Shown here: piece by piece, positions 23,986 to 34,628 of the stretch
Numbering within the stretch: position 1 is the stretch's first letter
Layout: the number at the start of each line of letters is the position of its first letter
Source of the DNA: Lichenostomus cassidix
Taxonomy: Eukaryota; Chordata; Aves; Passeriformes; Meliphagidae
Assembly: GCA_008360975.2 (NCBI GenBank)
Contig: VLJF02000033.1
Coordinates: forward strand, 434,001 to 498,000
Direction of reading: 5' to 3'
Length of the DNA: 64,000 nucleotides
The notes under the pieces: generated by a model
The model's input: the letters and a program-made list of their open reading frames with translations, nothing else
Database searches by the model: none
What the model was told of the DNA's origin: nothing
Position numbers and translations under genes: made by a program

Positions 23986-24539
23986 CTGGGATGATAAGGG
24001 GACTTGGGGACTTCCCGAGTGGGAATCCACCCCCCCCCACCCGAGCCACGGGGAATTGCTCCAGGGATCGAGTGCTGGGGGACAGGGAACCACTCTTCGT
24101 GCATCCTAACTGCACGTTTTCCTCCCCTTTCCCACCATTCCCCCAACCCACAGACCCCTCGAAACTGAATTTGGGCTTCCCATACTCTTCCTGCTCTCTT
24201 TCAGGATCTGAGCTCCCTCTTTTGCCCTGCTCTTCTGCTCCTTCTCCATTGACCCCAATCCCCAACCCTCCTGCCCCGTGCTTGGTTTTAGGAATTCCCA
24301 GCCCCTCCTGTTCAGTCTGGGTGTTCCAACCGCGCTTTTATTCAATTTGGGCAGCTCCTGGCAGCTTTGTTCTGGGAGGAATCCCTGAGTTTGGGGATTT
24401 TTGGGGTGCAGTTTTGGAGGGGGACAGCTCTGTCTGCCTTTCCCCTCCCTGCTGTGGCCTCTCAGCTGCCCCTGACACCCTGGGGGTGCTGGGATTCCCT
24501 TCCTGGGGACAAGGACGTTCATTCCCTTCCAGGAGCCCA

Positions 24540-24645
24540 ATGCCCGCCTGGGGGTCCATCCAGCTCAGGGGGTCCTTGATCAGCTGCCCCAGAACCTCCA
24601 CCAGGGTCTCCCAGCACAGCCAGAGCTGCTCGGCCTGGGGTCCCC
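24540..24645 (-). other. Exon-like segment, unassigned
   Basis: On the minus strand an acceptor (GGGACCCCAG) is followed by about 35 open codons with an amphipathic look (QLWLCWETLVEVLGQ). It is not class II beta-1. I cannot place it in a family; it may be chance or an exon of a decayed gene. Confidence 0.15.
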
Positions 24646-24719
24646 AAAGCCCTCAGCAAACCCCAAGTCCCTGCTAGGAGCCCTCAACTCCCTCAAACCC
24701 TGCATCCCCCACATCCCCT

Positions 24720-25095
24720 GGAGTTTCCCCCGTGGCACCTCTATGGCCATGTCTTCACGTGTCACTGGCCATGTCCCACCATGTCCACACCCACAGCTGT
24801 CTCCCCACCCTGTTCCCATCCATGGCATTGTCCCCCACAATGTCTCCATCCATGCCTGTGGCCCCTAATGACCCAAGGAATGGCCACGAGCCCAGCCATG
24901 TCCGTGTGTCCCCATGTTACTCTCCATGTCTGTGTCCCACCATGTCTCTGTCCTCTCATATCCCCATCCTTGGCTGTCTCCCTATGTCCCCATCCATGTC
25001 TCTGTCCCCCATGTCCCACCCATGCCTGTGTCCCCTTATGTCCCCACCATTGTCCATGTCCTTCCATGTCCCCACCCATGTCTCAATTCACTGTC
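24720..25095. repeat. Minisatellite, CCATGTCCCC-type
   Basis: Irregular tandem array of short units built from CCATGTC and TGTCCCC. Long Met/Ser/Pro-rich ORFs here are products of the repeat. Confidence 0.75.
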
Positions 25096-25107
25096 TTTAT
25101 TTTTACC

Positions 25108-25510
25108 CCTGTCTTGGTTTGAAAGACAGGTGCCTGCTAAGAGAGGTGGAACCCTCCCTTAGGACAGAGAATGTGATCTCCCTTTCCTCCGAATTATTTT
25201 AATTTTGAATTCAAAGTCTTTCAGGCAGAGGTATGGGAAAAGGAATAACAGTTTTTTACTAGTATCTATAGCAGAGTAAACAAGCAATAACAAGAATAAC
25301 AACAACAAATAGAACCAGAGAAAAGCCAGTAACAGATGTCCTTTGAGCTGCCGAGCCTTTTCCCGTGTGGTGTAATCACGGTCGCAAGCAGCAGGGGCGC
25401 TGTTGAGCTCCCGGCCGGGCAGGGCAGGTGCGATGACTCCCGAGCGGCTGCAGGTGGCGCTGTGGCGCAGGGTCAGGTTGGCCTCACGCAGCTGGTAATG
25501 GCGGAGGGCT
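25108..25510 (-). repeat. Inverted LTR-like repeat, left arm
   Basis: Begins TTTGAAAGACAGGTGCCTG on the plus strand and is the reverse complement of 29530-29895 over most of its length, including the shared ACTAGTA, AACAACAACAA, GGCGCTGT and CTGCAGGTGGCGC tracts. It is probably a piece of an avian ERV LTR. Sequence to 25930 is related repeat of unclear class. Confidence 0.55.
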
Positions 25511-25984
25511 GAGGAGCAGGCAGGCAGCTCGGGGCGGTGAGCGGAGCGGCAGGGGCAGGGGCTGGCTCTCTCCCGGGCTAGCCAGAGAGGTGACCGGGAC
25601 TGTGCAGTCATGGCAGACGCCGTGGTCTCCTGCAGAGAAAGTGGGGCAGGCGGCAGGGACAGCCAGACTCCCCCGCAGCTGCAGCAAAGTGCAGCTGGGA
25701 AAACGTGCCCTCCCAGTGAGAAAGAGGTTGAATCAAAGCTCACCCAGCCAGGAGGAGAAGGCAAAGCACAGTTGGATCTCCCGCAGTTGCAGCCAGAAGC
25801 AAAAGCAGCTCGCTTTTCTCCCAGTGTCTGATGGACGAGTGCCAGTCCCAAACGGCTGGCTGCCTACTCCCCTTGCCCCACCCAGCACACCCTTTTGTCT
25901 CTTAAAAAAGAATTGATGGCTCCAATGACCCAGACATTTGTTGCTTAGTAACAAGGATGGAGAAAAAATTCCAGTGTCCCCAGC

Positions 25985-26640
25985 CTCTGACATATGGTCA
26001 TCTCATGGTCACAATGATCTCATGGCCATTGTGATGTGGCCAACTCATGGTCATCTTTTGGTCACAATCATCACATGCTCATGGTCATCTCACTGTAATG
26101 GTCATGCCATGGTCATGGTCATCTCACGATCACCTCATGGTTACAATTCTCTCACAGCCATGGTCATCTCATGGTCATCTCATGGTCACCCCATGATCTT
26201 GATCACCTCATGGCTGTATCATGGTCATCTCATGGTCACAGTCCTCTCATGCTCATGGTCATCTCAAGGTCAACTCATGGGCACAATCATATCTTTCTCA
26301 TTTCACCATCATAGCTGAGCCATTGTCATGGCCATCTCATGGTCATGGTCATTTCCTGATCACCATCATTTCATGCTCACGGTCATCTCATTGCAATGGC
26401 CATCTCATGGTTACAATCATGTCATGGTCACCCCAAGGCCATGGTTGTGCCATGGCCAATCCATGGTCATCTCTTGGTCCCAATCATCTCATGGTCAGGG
26501 TTGTGGTTGTGTCATGGTCACAGCCATGGTCATTCCATGGTCATGGTCATCTCACAGCTGAGTTTTGGTTACCTCATGGTCCCTCTCACCTCATGCCCAT
26601 CTCGTGCTCATGTTGTGGTCATGGTCTGAGATCCCAAACC
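25985..26640. repeat. Minisatellite, TCATGGTCA-type
   Basis: About 650 bp of short imperfect units of TCATGGTCAT and TCATGGTCACAATCATC. ORFs through it (up to 214 codons) are repeat artefacts. Confidence 0.85.
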
Positions 26641-26814
26641 TGGACTTTGGGACACTCAAGGACTGCTGGGGACAACGAGGCCTGGCCTGACCCCTCCCCC
26701 CATCCCACTGCCCCTCCAGGAGCCCAGCGTGGCCAAACCCCTCCTGGGGACACCTCAGACATGGGACACAGAGCGGGAAATGAATCCTGGGAATGGAGTT
26801 GGGTGTGGGTGGCA

Positions 26815-27285
26815 AGTCCCACATGCTCCTGGTGTCTCTACCTGCTCCTGGTGTCCCCATCCTGATCCTGGTGTCCCCAGACTGGACCTGGTATCCTCAT
26901 CCTGCTTCTGCTGTCCCCAATATGCTCCCAGTGTCCCCATCCTGCTCCCAGTGTCCCCAACTTGCTTCTGGTGTCCTTATTCCCACTCCTGGTGTCCTCA
27001 ACTTGCCCCTGGTGTTCCCAACCTGCTGCTGCTGCTCCCATCCTATTTCTAGTCTGCATTCCCATTCCTGGTGTCCCCATCCTGCTTCTGCTGTCCCAAT
27101 TCCCATTCCTGGTATCCTCATCTTATTACCGGTGTCCCCATCCTGTTTCTGGTGTCCCAATTCCCATTCCTGGTGTCCACATCCTGATCCTGGTGTCCTT
27201 ATTCCCTGTCTTGGTGCCCCATCCTGCTCTTGGATGTCCCCAGCCTGACCCTGCTCCTGGGTGTTCCAATCCTGCCCTTGATATC
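26815..27285. repeat. Minisatellite, CCTGGTGTCCCCATCCTG-type
   Basis: Tandem units of about 18-30 bp sharing CTGGTGTCCCCA. The same unit type recurs at 29900-30085, on the far side of the LTR-like repeats. Confidence 0.8.
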
Positions 27286-27454
27286 CTGTTGAAAGTTAGG
27301 ATTTTTCTTTTTGGGTTTATTTTTCTCTGTGGTAATTTTGTCCCATCCGTTGCTAAGAGATAATAACGATCAGTGATTAAGAGAGAAAAGATGTACCCAT
27401 GGTGGAGGGAGAGAGCACCTGGCAGCACCTCTCTTATCTGAGGGCTTTTCTCTC

Positions 27455-27545
27455 AGAGGGGCAGAGATATCGCGGAGGGGCAGAGATATTGTGAAGGGGC
27501 AGGGATATCCTGGAGGGGCAGAGATATCCTGGAGGGGCAGGTGTA
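27455..27545. repeat. Short tandem repeat, 19-20 bp unit, about 5 copies
   Basis: Units of GGAGGGGCAGAGATATCCT with small changes, lying at the start of an LTR-like region. Confidence 0.8.
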
Positions 27546-27969
27546 TCACGATACTTGGGCCAGGGGAAGGAGCTGAGCGCAGCTCCTAGCTCTCCCTTGC
27601 TCTCTGGGCATCAGAGGGGACAGCTGAGCTTCTGCTTCCTGTGGGAGAATTCACTGCCATTGCTGGAGCTCAGCCCTGTACTGCTCCTTCCTGCTGGGGG
27701 TGAGCCTTGGTTTGTAAGAGCAGCCGTTGGGACCTTATTAACACCCAATATGACTGGGAAGGACCTTCACCATCCACTTGGGTGCCTCAGGGGAAAAGCC
27801 AGGACCCTAACCCTCTTCCCCCTCCCAGAATGCTCATTCAGCAGCTGCTATGGAGGAGCCCAGCTGCCGCTGCCTGGCTCTGCCACTTTTCTGCTGCTGG
27901 CTTGGGTTTGTTTGTGTGTGGTGGTTTTGATTGGCCCAAAACATCAGTGAAGTGTTTTTAACATCTAGG

Positions 27970-29215
27970 AGAAATTTGGACCCCTCAGAAGCTGTTGTAG
28001 TAGGCCTGGGGAGGTGTCTGAGGGGTGGGGTGTTGCACAAAGATGGCTCCTGTGTGTCCTGAGTGAAAGTTCTGGAAGTTTTTACATCAAGTCTGACAGA
28101 GTCTGACAGATGGCTCTGAAGGTGATGGACATGCTATCGGCCAAGTTTGGGCCAATTGGAGGTGCTGGTTACGCCTCTGTGAAAACATATTTAAGAAAAA
28201 TTCAAAACAAAGCAGGCGCGCACTTCTTTCACTTTGTAGTTGGAGGAGGAGGAGGTGCAGGTGAAAATATGTGAGGGAGAACAGCATGGAGATTGCCAAG
28301 GTCAGTGAAGAAGGGGGGAGAAAGAGGTGCTCCAGTGCTTCCGGCACCAGAGCTGAAACTTTCTGCTAGCCATGGTGGAAGCTATGGGGGGAGCAAGAAG
28401 TTTCTCCTGCAGCCCATGGAGTCCATAAGGATGCAGAAATACACCCACAGCTCTCTCCAGAGGAGGAGGTGGATGCCTGGAAAAGACTGTGAACCAGTGG
28501 GAGTCTCATCTAAGAGTTAAAACTGCAACAGGCCTTGACTGAGAGAGATAGGCCTTGCTCCTGGCATGGAAGCAGCCTGGCCTCAGCTCGGGAGAGTCTG
28601 CACAGCACCCTATGGACAAAAAGACTCACATTGCAGCAGAATTCAGGCGGGATGTTGCTCGTGAGATTGGACCCACGCCAAAGAAGTTCCCAGAGGACTG
28701 TCTCTCATGAGAAGGACCCCTGGCTAAGTAGAGAACCTCTTTTCCTGATTGGACTGACCAGAGGACCCCTCAACCTGCCCCCTCTCTGTGTTGCTGGTTT
28801 GGAGAGAGGGAAGGGGGGGGTGAGTGCAGAGACTGCTTCTTAAGAGGGTGGGGGTGAGAGCAGAAAACTGTCTGGAGAGAGAGAGAGAGAAACAAGTAGA
28901 GATAAAGAGTATTTGTAGTAGAAAAATTGTGGTGATGAGTAAATTTGAGAATCTGCTCTGTGGACTGAAAAGAGACCCCACGCCCTGCCCCCCCTCACCT
29001 GGCTTGTTGACTGTAAAGGAGGAAAGGGGGTGAATACTGTAGGTTCGTAAGAGGGAGGGGGGAGTGAACAAAATAATGTATGAAAAGTTTATTTTTGCCT
29101 GCATTTATCCTCCAACTCTGTTAGGTAATTAAACACTTTTTGCAACTTTAAGCTTGAAGCCTGTTTGCCCTTTTTCGTACGTCCTCCTGGCAGGGTCCTG
29201 TCTCAAACCCATGAC
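27970..29215 (+). mobile_element. Probable avian ERV LTR region
   Basis: Non-coding sequence with an avian LTR look: promoter-like CATATTTAAGAAAAA near 28180, long purine-rich tracts at 28800-29050, and a poly(A)-like AATTAAACACTTTTTGC near 29130. Phrases such as GAGGACTGTCTC and CCCAGAGG resemble the LTR-derived repeat at 39.4 kb. Termini were not identified. Confidence 0.4.
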
Positions 29216-29349
29216 ATTGTGTCACACTGTAACCCTGCAGCCCCTGCCTGCTGGGACGCACTGTGGCTCCTGCTGCAGATGCGGAGTTCCTGCCACTTCT
29301 TGCTCGCTACCCTGGGTGAGCCACCCCCGCCACCCCAGCTGCCAGTGCA

Positions 29350-29510
29350 AAGCTCTTTTGGCAGCCTGTTCTACCTTCCAGCCTGTTCCACCATCCTGCA
29401 CTTTCCACCATCCAGCCTGTTCCACTATCCTGCCCCTTCCACCATTCAGTCTGTTCTACCTTCCAGCCTTTTCCACCATCTGGCGCTTTCCACCATCCAG
29501 CTCACCCACC
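29350..29510. repeat. Short tandem repeat, CCACCATCCAGCCTGTT-type
   Basis: About nine imperfect 17-18 bp units. Confidence 0.75.
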
Positions 29511-29529
29511 ATCGCCACGTGAGGAGGAG

Positions 29530-29895
29530 ATGCAGCTGAACCTGCGCCACAGCGCCCCCTGCAGCCGCGGAGGAATCATCCCACCTGCCCTGCCCGGCTG
29601 GGAGCCAACAGCGCCCCTGCTGGCTGTGACTGTAACTGCACCAAGGGGAACACCTGACAGCTCAGAGAAAGCTGTTACTGGGTTTCTGGTTTTGTTTGTT
29701 GTTGCTATTGTTGTTGTTTGTTTGTTTTCCTCATTATAAATACTAGTAAAGAACTGTTACTCCTTTTCCTTTATATTTGCCTGAAAGCCCCTTGATTTCA
29801 AAGTTATAATAATTTGGAGGGAAGGAAGATCATATTCTCCGTTCCAAGGGAGGTTCCCACCTTCCTTGGCAGACACCTGTCTTTCAAACTATGTC
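29530..29895 (+). repeat. Inverted LTR-like repeat, right arm
   Basis: Reverse complement of 25108-25510. Ends CACCTGTCTTTCAAA. On the plus strand it reads ATACTAGTAAAGAACTGTTA, compatible with an LTR poly(A) region. With its partner it encloses 4 kb of minisatellite and LTR sequence. Confidence 0.55.
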
Positions 29896-30122
29896 CCAAA
29901 CATTACCCTGGTGCCCCCAACCTCATCGTGGTGTCGCCATTCCAGCCCTGATGTCCCCATTCCTAGTTCCTGGTGTCTTCATTCCCAGTTCCTGGTTTCC
30001 CCATTTCCAATCCCTGGTGTCTCCAACGTGCTTGCAGTGTCCCCATCCCAGTCCCCAGTGTCCTCATTCCCATTCCTGGCTCCCACAGAGGAACTGATGA
30101 ACACCAGAGGAGGGAACCAGGA

Positions 30123-30147
30123 TTTATTGCCCCAAGCAGGATTTATT
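30123..30147 (-). terminator. Class I poly(A) signals
   Basis: Two AATAAA signals on the minus strand (30142-30147 and 30123-30128) in a tandem duplicated TTTATTGCCCCAAGCAGGA, about 200 bp after the class I stop codon. Confidence 0.7.
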
Positions 30148-30338
30148 GCCCCAAGCAGGATAATTTCACACCAAAATTAAAGCATTGGGAGTAATTGTGA
30201 GTCTTGGCTTTCAAAGATAGAAAACAGGAAGTTGATCCATCGGGAAGAGCTGCAGGATGGGTGGGAGCAGCAGGATGAGCTTTGCTGAGTCTGTTGAATC
30301 TGGAGAGGGAAGGGTCTAGATCCGGTTCCGTGGATGGC

Positions 30339-32600
30339 TCAGGTGATTTGTACTGGGATGAGAGAGGGTCATTGTGTCACCCTGTCCCTGTCACCATCCC
30401 ATGGGATGGACCTGGTTGTGGAGCCCATGGAGAGCAGGAACTGCTCTGGAATCTCACCTGGTCCTGTTCCATCCATTCCACACCAATCCTGATCCATCCA
30501 TCCCACACCAATCCTGATCCATACATCCCAACTGATCCCACTCCATCCAACCTGCCTGATCCTGCTCTGGATTCCTGCCCTGCTCTGGAATCCCACCCTA
30601 ATCCCACCTCATCCATCCTGTCCCAATCTCCCTCAGGAATCCCACTCTGATCCTGCTCCATACCTGCAGTCAAGCCGTTGGTTCCCACATCTTTTCCTGC
30701 AAAAAGAGAAGATCCATGAGATTCCAGCACGGATCACACTCTGGGATTAACCCCAGGATCCACCCTGGGATCTGCACAGAGGGGATCAGAGCTGGATCCA
30801 CCACTGGCACTCACTGGCTGGCAGTTTGTATCCAGAGTTCTGCCTCCTCCCTGTGGAAAAACAGTGGGATCAGCACCCATGGTGTGGGATTCCCGGAACG
30901 CTGCTGGGTGGATCCGTGCCCTTCCCGACCCCCATCCTGTGTGTTACCAGATTGGAGCTTCCAGATGACAAATGACAATGACAATGCCGATGATGGCAGC
31001 GACGATGGACAGAGCAACCAGCAGGGTGAGATTCCCGGATTTTGGCTCTGGGAAATGCAGGATAGTGAGGAGGGGGAGGGGAATCCCCATTTGGGAATTC
31101 CCAGTTCCCTATTCCCACATTCCCAGCCTCACCCCAGCTGAAGATCCCAGGCTCCAGCATTCCGGGATGCTCCACCCGGCACTGGTACTGCTCCCGCTCC
31201 TCCGGCTGCGCCTCAATCCTGGCCCAGGTGTGGAAGGTGCTGTCGCTGTTGGGAACGATCCCACCCCACTCCGTCTCCTGATCCCAGATTTCATCCCCCT
31301 TCATCCAGTTGACTGTGATGGCCCTGGGGTAGAATCTGTACGCGTGGCAGAACAAGATCAGCCTCCTGTATTCCTCTTTTCTGGACACATGGACATCAGG
31401 GGGCTCTGAAACGGGATAATGGTGAGATGGATCCATGGAATTCAAGTGGAAACGGGATGGGGGTGAGATCTGCCCATGGAATTCCCACTGGAACAAGATG
31501 GGGGTGAGATCTGCCCATGGAATTCCTACAGGAATTACTGTGCTGCTGTGGCTAGCACAGGTCTTTCCCATGAGAATTCCTTTTGTGTTTTATAAATAAA
31601 GATAAAGTTTGGATGTTATTGAAAACAGTGTCCCAGGATTTGGACGGTGCAGGCCTGGCCAATCAGGCCTAGGGGGAGGTTTCTGACTGACCAATCTGGG
31701 TGACCTTTGAAAACTCTATATATATGATGAAATCAAAACAATAAAGGTCTTTCCTTCTTGCCACTGAGAACTGGGTTCTTTTCTCTGCTAGCGGCTCAAC
31801 AGTGACATGCTCCCAACTCCTCCATTCCAAAATCCCAAATCCCCACAGGAATTCTGCCCCACCTTTGCACTCCAGCTCCTTCTGCCCACATTCGACGTAT
31901 TTCTGAAGCCATTCCACACAGGTGTGCTCCAGGTAATTCGTCCACCTCTCAACCTCGTTCAGTTCACCTTCCCAACGCCTCCTGGTGATCTCAGCAGCGT
32001 TGTCAGCTGCCACGAATCTCTTGAATCCCAACTCGAAGGAGATGAAATCCCGCCCATCATAGCCAAACCGAAAGGATCCACGGACACTCCCGTCAGACAG
32101 GAGGTCACAGCCAGAAACCCGCTGGTACGTGTGGAGACCTGGGAGGGAGGATGGTACCCACAGAGACCCATGGCATTGTGTCCCAGCCCCACAGAGCCTC
32201 ATCCCAGCCCCTTGGAGCCCCATGGAGGCACATCAGAGCCCCACAGATCCCATCCCAGCCCCACAGATCCCATCTCAGCCCCACAGATCCCATCCCAGCC
32301 CCACAGATCCCCCCAGCCCCAGCTCCCCCTACTCACCCTCACTCTGGTTGTATCGCTCCCGCAGTATATCCAGGGCCCGGGCAGCCACATGCTGGTTCTC
32401 CTCAGCAATCTTGGTCTGGGTACCCCAATATCCTGGCTCAGCTCCATCCTTCATCCACTGTGTCAGCAGCTCCATCTGGTTTCGCTCATTGTCGTAGCTC
32501 ACAAAGGGAATCCCATCCATGTACCCCGTGACCATGAACTTGGGGACCTCCGGGCTGGGCTTTGACACCCCCACATGCAGGTAACGCAGGGAGTGCAGAA
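30339..32600 (-). CDS. MHC class I alpha chain, exons 2-8 (frame break in TM exon)
   Basis: Peptide-presenting class I heavy chain; partner would be beta-2 microglobulin. Exons: 2 alpha-1 32337-32600 (264 bp); 3 alpha-2 31863-32138 (276); 4 alpha-3 31133-31405 (273); 5 membrane span 30948-31047 (100); 6 30815-30850; 7 30664-30696; 8 from 30352 to TGA 30339-30341. All have GT/AG borders. Peptide-end-binding residues look classical: Tyr in LRYLHV, PGYWG, NYLEHT and KYVECG, Arg-Trp in RRRWE, and the bird-type RYNQS with its N-glycosylation site. Alpha-2 Cys (GCDLL, HTCVEW) and alpha-3 Cys are kept. Exon 5 should be 99 or 102 bp; one extra T in a T run (plus 30970-30972) shifts the frame, after which exons 6-8 read in the expected tail frame only if it is discounted. 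Exon 1 is also faulty (see 34561-34628). Confidence 0.85.
31539..31801 (+). mobile_element. ERV LTR in class I intron 3
   Basis: About 263 bp, antisense to class I. It starts near TGTGCTGCTG and ends GGCTCAACA, has TATATATA at 31717-31724 and AATAAA at 31740-31745, and aligns with the LTR at 1-244. No matching target-site repeat was seen, so the left end is approximate. It lies between exons 4 and 3 of the gene and may supply an antisense promoter or terminator. Confidence 0.65.
32200..32335. repeat. Tandem repeat in class I intron 2
   Basis: Units of about 21 bp, CCCACAGATCCCATCCCAGC, repeated around five times directly next to the exon 2 donor. Irregular earlier units extend to 32170. Confidence 0.8.
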
Positions 32601-32705
32601 CTGGGGGGACACAGAAACTGGGGGATCTGGGGGGGTCATGGCTCAATGAGAGGGGGAATGGGAGAGCTGGGAAGGGGTTTGGGGACCTCATGACCAAGAG
32701 CTTGG

Positions 32706-32785
32706 GGTGCAGGGCCTGGGGAGCACAGAGGCACAAGGTGTCTACCTGAGGTTCCAGCCCTGTCTGTGCTTTTCCTTGCAGGAGG
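32706..32785 (+). other. Lectin-intron fragment inside class I intron 1
   Basis: About 70 bp (CAGGGCCTGGGGAGCACAG ... CTTTTCCTTGCAG) is almost base-for-base the same as 38003-38074, the last intron and acceptor of the lectin pseudogene. It is on the plus strand, so antisense to class I. Sequence on both sides is unrelated. It is a transferred piece of lectin DNA or a scrap of an older lectin gene. Confidence 0.7.
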
Positions 32786-33018
32786 AGTCTAGAGAGTCCC
32801 TGTGCCAAGGAAAGGGGGTCCAGGGGTCCCTAGAGTCGAGGAAAGAGGGATCACAAGATGGGGAGAGCCGGGAATAGGGGTCCTGGAGGTTCTTGGTGCA
32901 CAGGAAAGGGGGGGCTGGGGGCTGGGAGAAGCAGGAATGGGGGTCCAGGGGCTCTCAGGGTCAAGGGAAAACAGGGACTGGGGAAAGCAGGATGGTAGGG
33001 AAATGGGGTGCAGGGGGG

Positions 33019-33643
33019 TGTTGCGGTTTAGAGGATGTTGCAGCAGACTTTACCCTAGAGCTTCTCTACCCAGCCCGGTTCAGCGCCTCAGAGCTCCAAA
33101 CCCTCTGTCCCAGGACTGGACACTGCGCTCTCACCGGCCGGGGAGCCATAAGGCTAATTCTGGTTCGTCTGCTTCCACAACCGGCGATGATAAAGGAGGC
33201 GAGGAGGGTCTATGCGTTGTGTCCATGGAAGATGTTTATTCGCATGGTGCAGCAGAGGCCAACGACCTCCCCGAGGCAGAGATGCCTCGAGGGCAAAGGC
33301 CTCACATGCTCAGCCACATGTGGAGCACAGACACACGTGGAGCATAGACGGCAAGATGGCGGAGGGTAAGGGATTTTATAGGGAAACAGAGAGGGGCAGG
33401 GACAACACACAGGCCCAGTGACCTCTGGGTACAGGGGAGGTACAGGGGCAGAGTTAGGAGTACAGGAACCAATAGGGGAAACCCGAGGGAGTGGCCAGGG
33501 CCACGTGGAGTTAGGGTACAGGAACCAATAGGGAAAACTGGGGGCGTGGCTAGGACTATGTGGAGTAGGGAAGGTAGGACAATAGGTGACAAGTACAGTC
33601 GTTAAGAAAGGGGTGTGGGGAACTTGCAGCTATTATCACAATA
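33019..33643 (-). mobile_element. Solo ERV LTR in class I intron 1
   Basis: About 620 bp on the minus strand, the same direction as class I. TATA (TATAAAAT, plus 33373-33380), AATAAA (plus 33235-33240), 3' end CTAAACCGCAACA. It is flanked by runs of G (33013-33018 and 33644-33649) that could be a 6-bp target duplication but are not informative. A sense-strand poly(A) signal in the first intron could cut class I transcripts short. Confidence 0.75.
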
Positions 33644-33659
33644 GGGGGGGACTGGTGCA

Positions 33660-34550
33660 GGGGAGTCCCAGAGCCTCAGAATGGAAGTTCAGGGGGAAAC
33701 GTCATGGGAATTCCCCTGGGTTCCCCCTGGAACGGCATTTGACCTTCAGGGACCCTGCCGGACCCCCTGGGACCCCTGCAGAAAGCGTGAGGGGTGCAGA
33801 ACTGGGGGAACGCAGAGCCTGGCGAGGTCTGGCGGCGGCCAAGAGTCAGGGAGTGGAACTGGGAGAGCTGGGAAGAGTCCAGGGTTCAAGGAAGGGACTG
33901 GGAGAGGAGGGATGGGGCTGGGAAAGGTGGGAGGATCCTGGGGTGCAGTTTGGGAGACAGGAAAGAGAAAGTGACCGAGGGAGTGCCGCGGGCGGGGGAG
34001 AGGGGAAAAGGGGAATTCCAGAGGATTCACCGGGATCCCACTGGATCGCCGCTGCGACCCTCCTGAGATCCCCGGGAACCACCTGGGATCCCCCGGACCC
34101 CCTTTAAGGGAAAGGCCGGGAGTGGAGAACTGTGGGGACAAGGAAATTTCGGAAGCCTGGGGGGGTCCAAAAGCCGAGGAAAAGGGAGGGTCTGGGGTCT
34201 CGGAAATGCGGGATGCCTTGGAAGGGGGTGCAGGGGGGTTTGGTGCCGGATAAGGGGGAGCAGGGGGTCCCGGTGGCCAGAAATGAACATTCGAGAGGTC
34301 CCCGACCTCAGGAATGGGGCTTCAGTGGATTCCACTGCTCCATGGCGGTTCAGAGGGGTCCTGCTGCCGGGTAAGGGGGTTCATAGGGGTACCGGTGCTG
34401 GGGAAGGGGATGGAGGGCAGGGGTCAGAGGGGTTCAGGGAGTACCCGTGCCCGGGAAATGAGGTTTAGTGAGTTCCCGGTGCCCGGAAATGGACGTTCAG
34501 GGGGTCCCGGTGCTCAGGAATTGCGGTTCAGGGGGTCTCGGTCCCGGGGG
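33660..34550. repeat. GC-rich degenerate repeats of class I intron 1
   Basis: Imperfect GGGTCCCGGTGCCCAGGAAT-type units. Copies of the exon 2 border (GGAGTGGAGAACTG) recur near 33790 and 34120, and beyond this block near 34955 and, reversed, 35510, without alpha-1 coding sequence. This looks like local expansion of intron 1. Related units fill 35041-35444. Confidence 0.55.
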
Positions 34551-34560
34551 TCCCATTCAC

Positions 34561-34628
34561 CCTCTCGTCGCTCCCCCCGGGGCCCCCAGGAGCCCCAAGA
34601 GCACCCCCAGCCCCAGCGCTGGAGCCAC
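34561..34628 (-). pseudogene. Class I exon 1 (signal peptide), start codon lost
   Basis: On the minus strand the codons after the initiator read APALGLGVLLGLLGAPGGA, a typical class I leader, and a GT donor follows (GTGAATG). The initiator position is GTG (34626-34628), not ATG. The exon ends two bases past a codon while exon 2 needs one, because of an extra G in GAGAGGG. An in-frame ATG exists 150 bp upstream at 34778, but it lies inside the promoter. Either the gene is dead, another first exon is used, or the assembly has errors. Confidence 0.7.

Noticed and set aside
24150..24720. Search for class II beta-1 exon upstream of exon 3
   Set aside because: No NGTE/YNREE-like codons or 270-bp open exon found; the open segment at 24540-24645 does not resemble beta-1.
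26221..27248. ORFs of 100-214 codons
   Set aside because: Translations of minisatellites.
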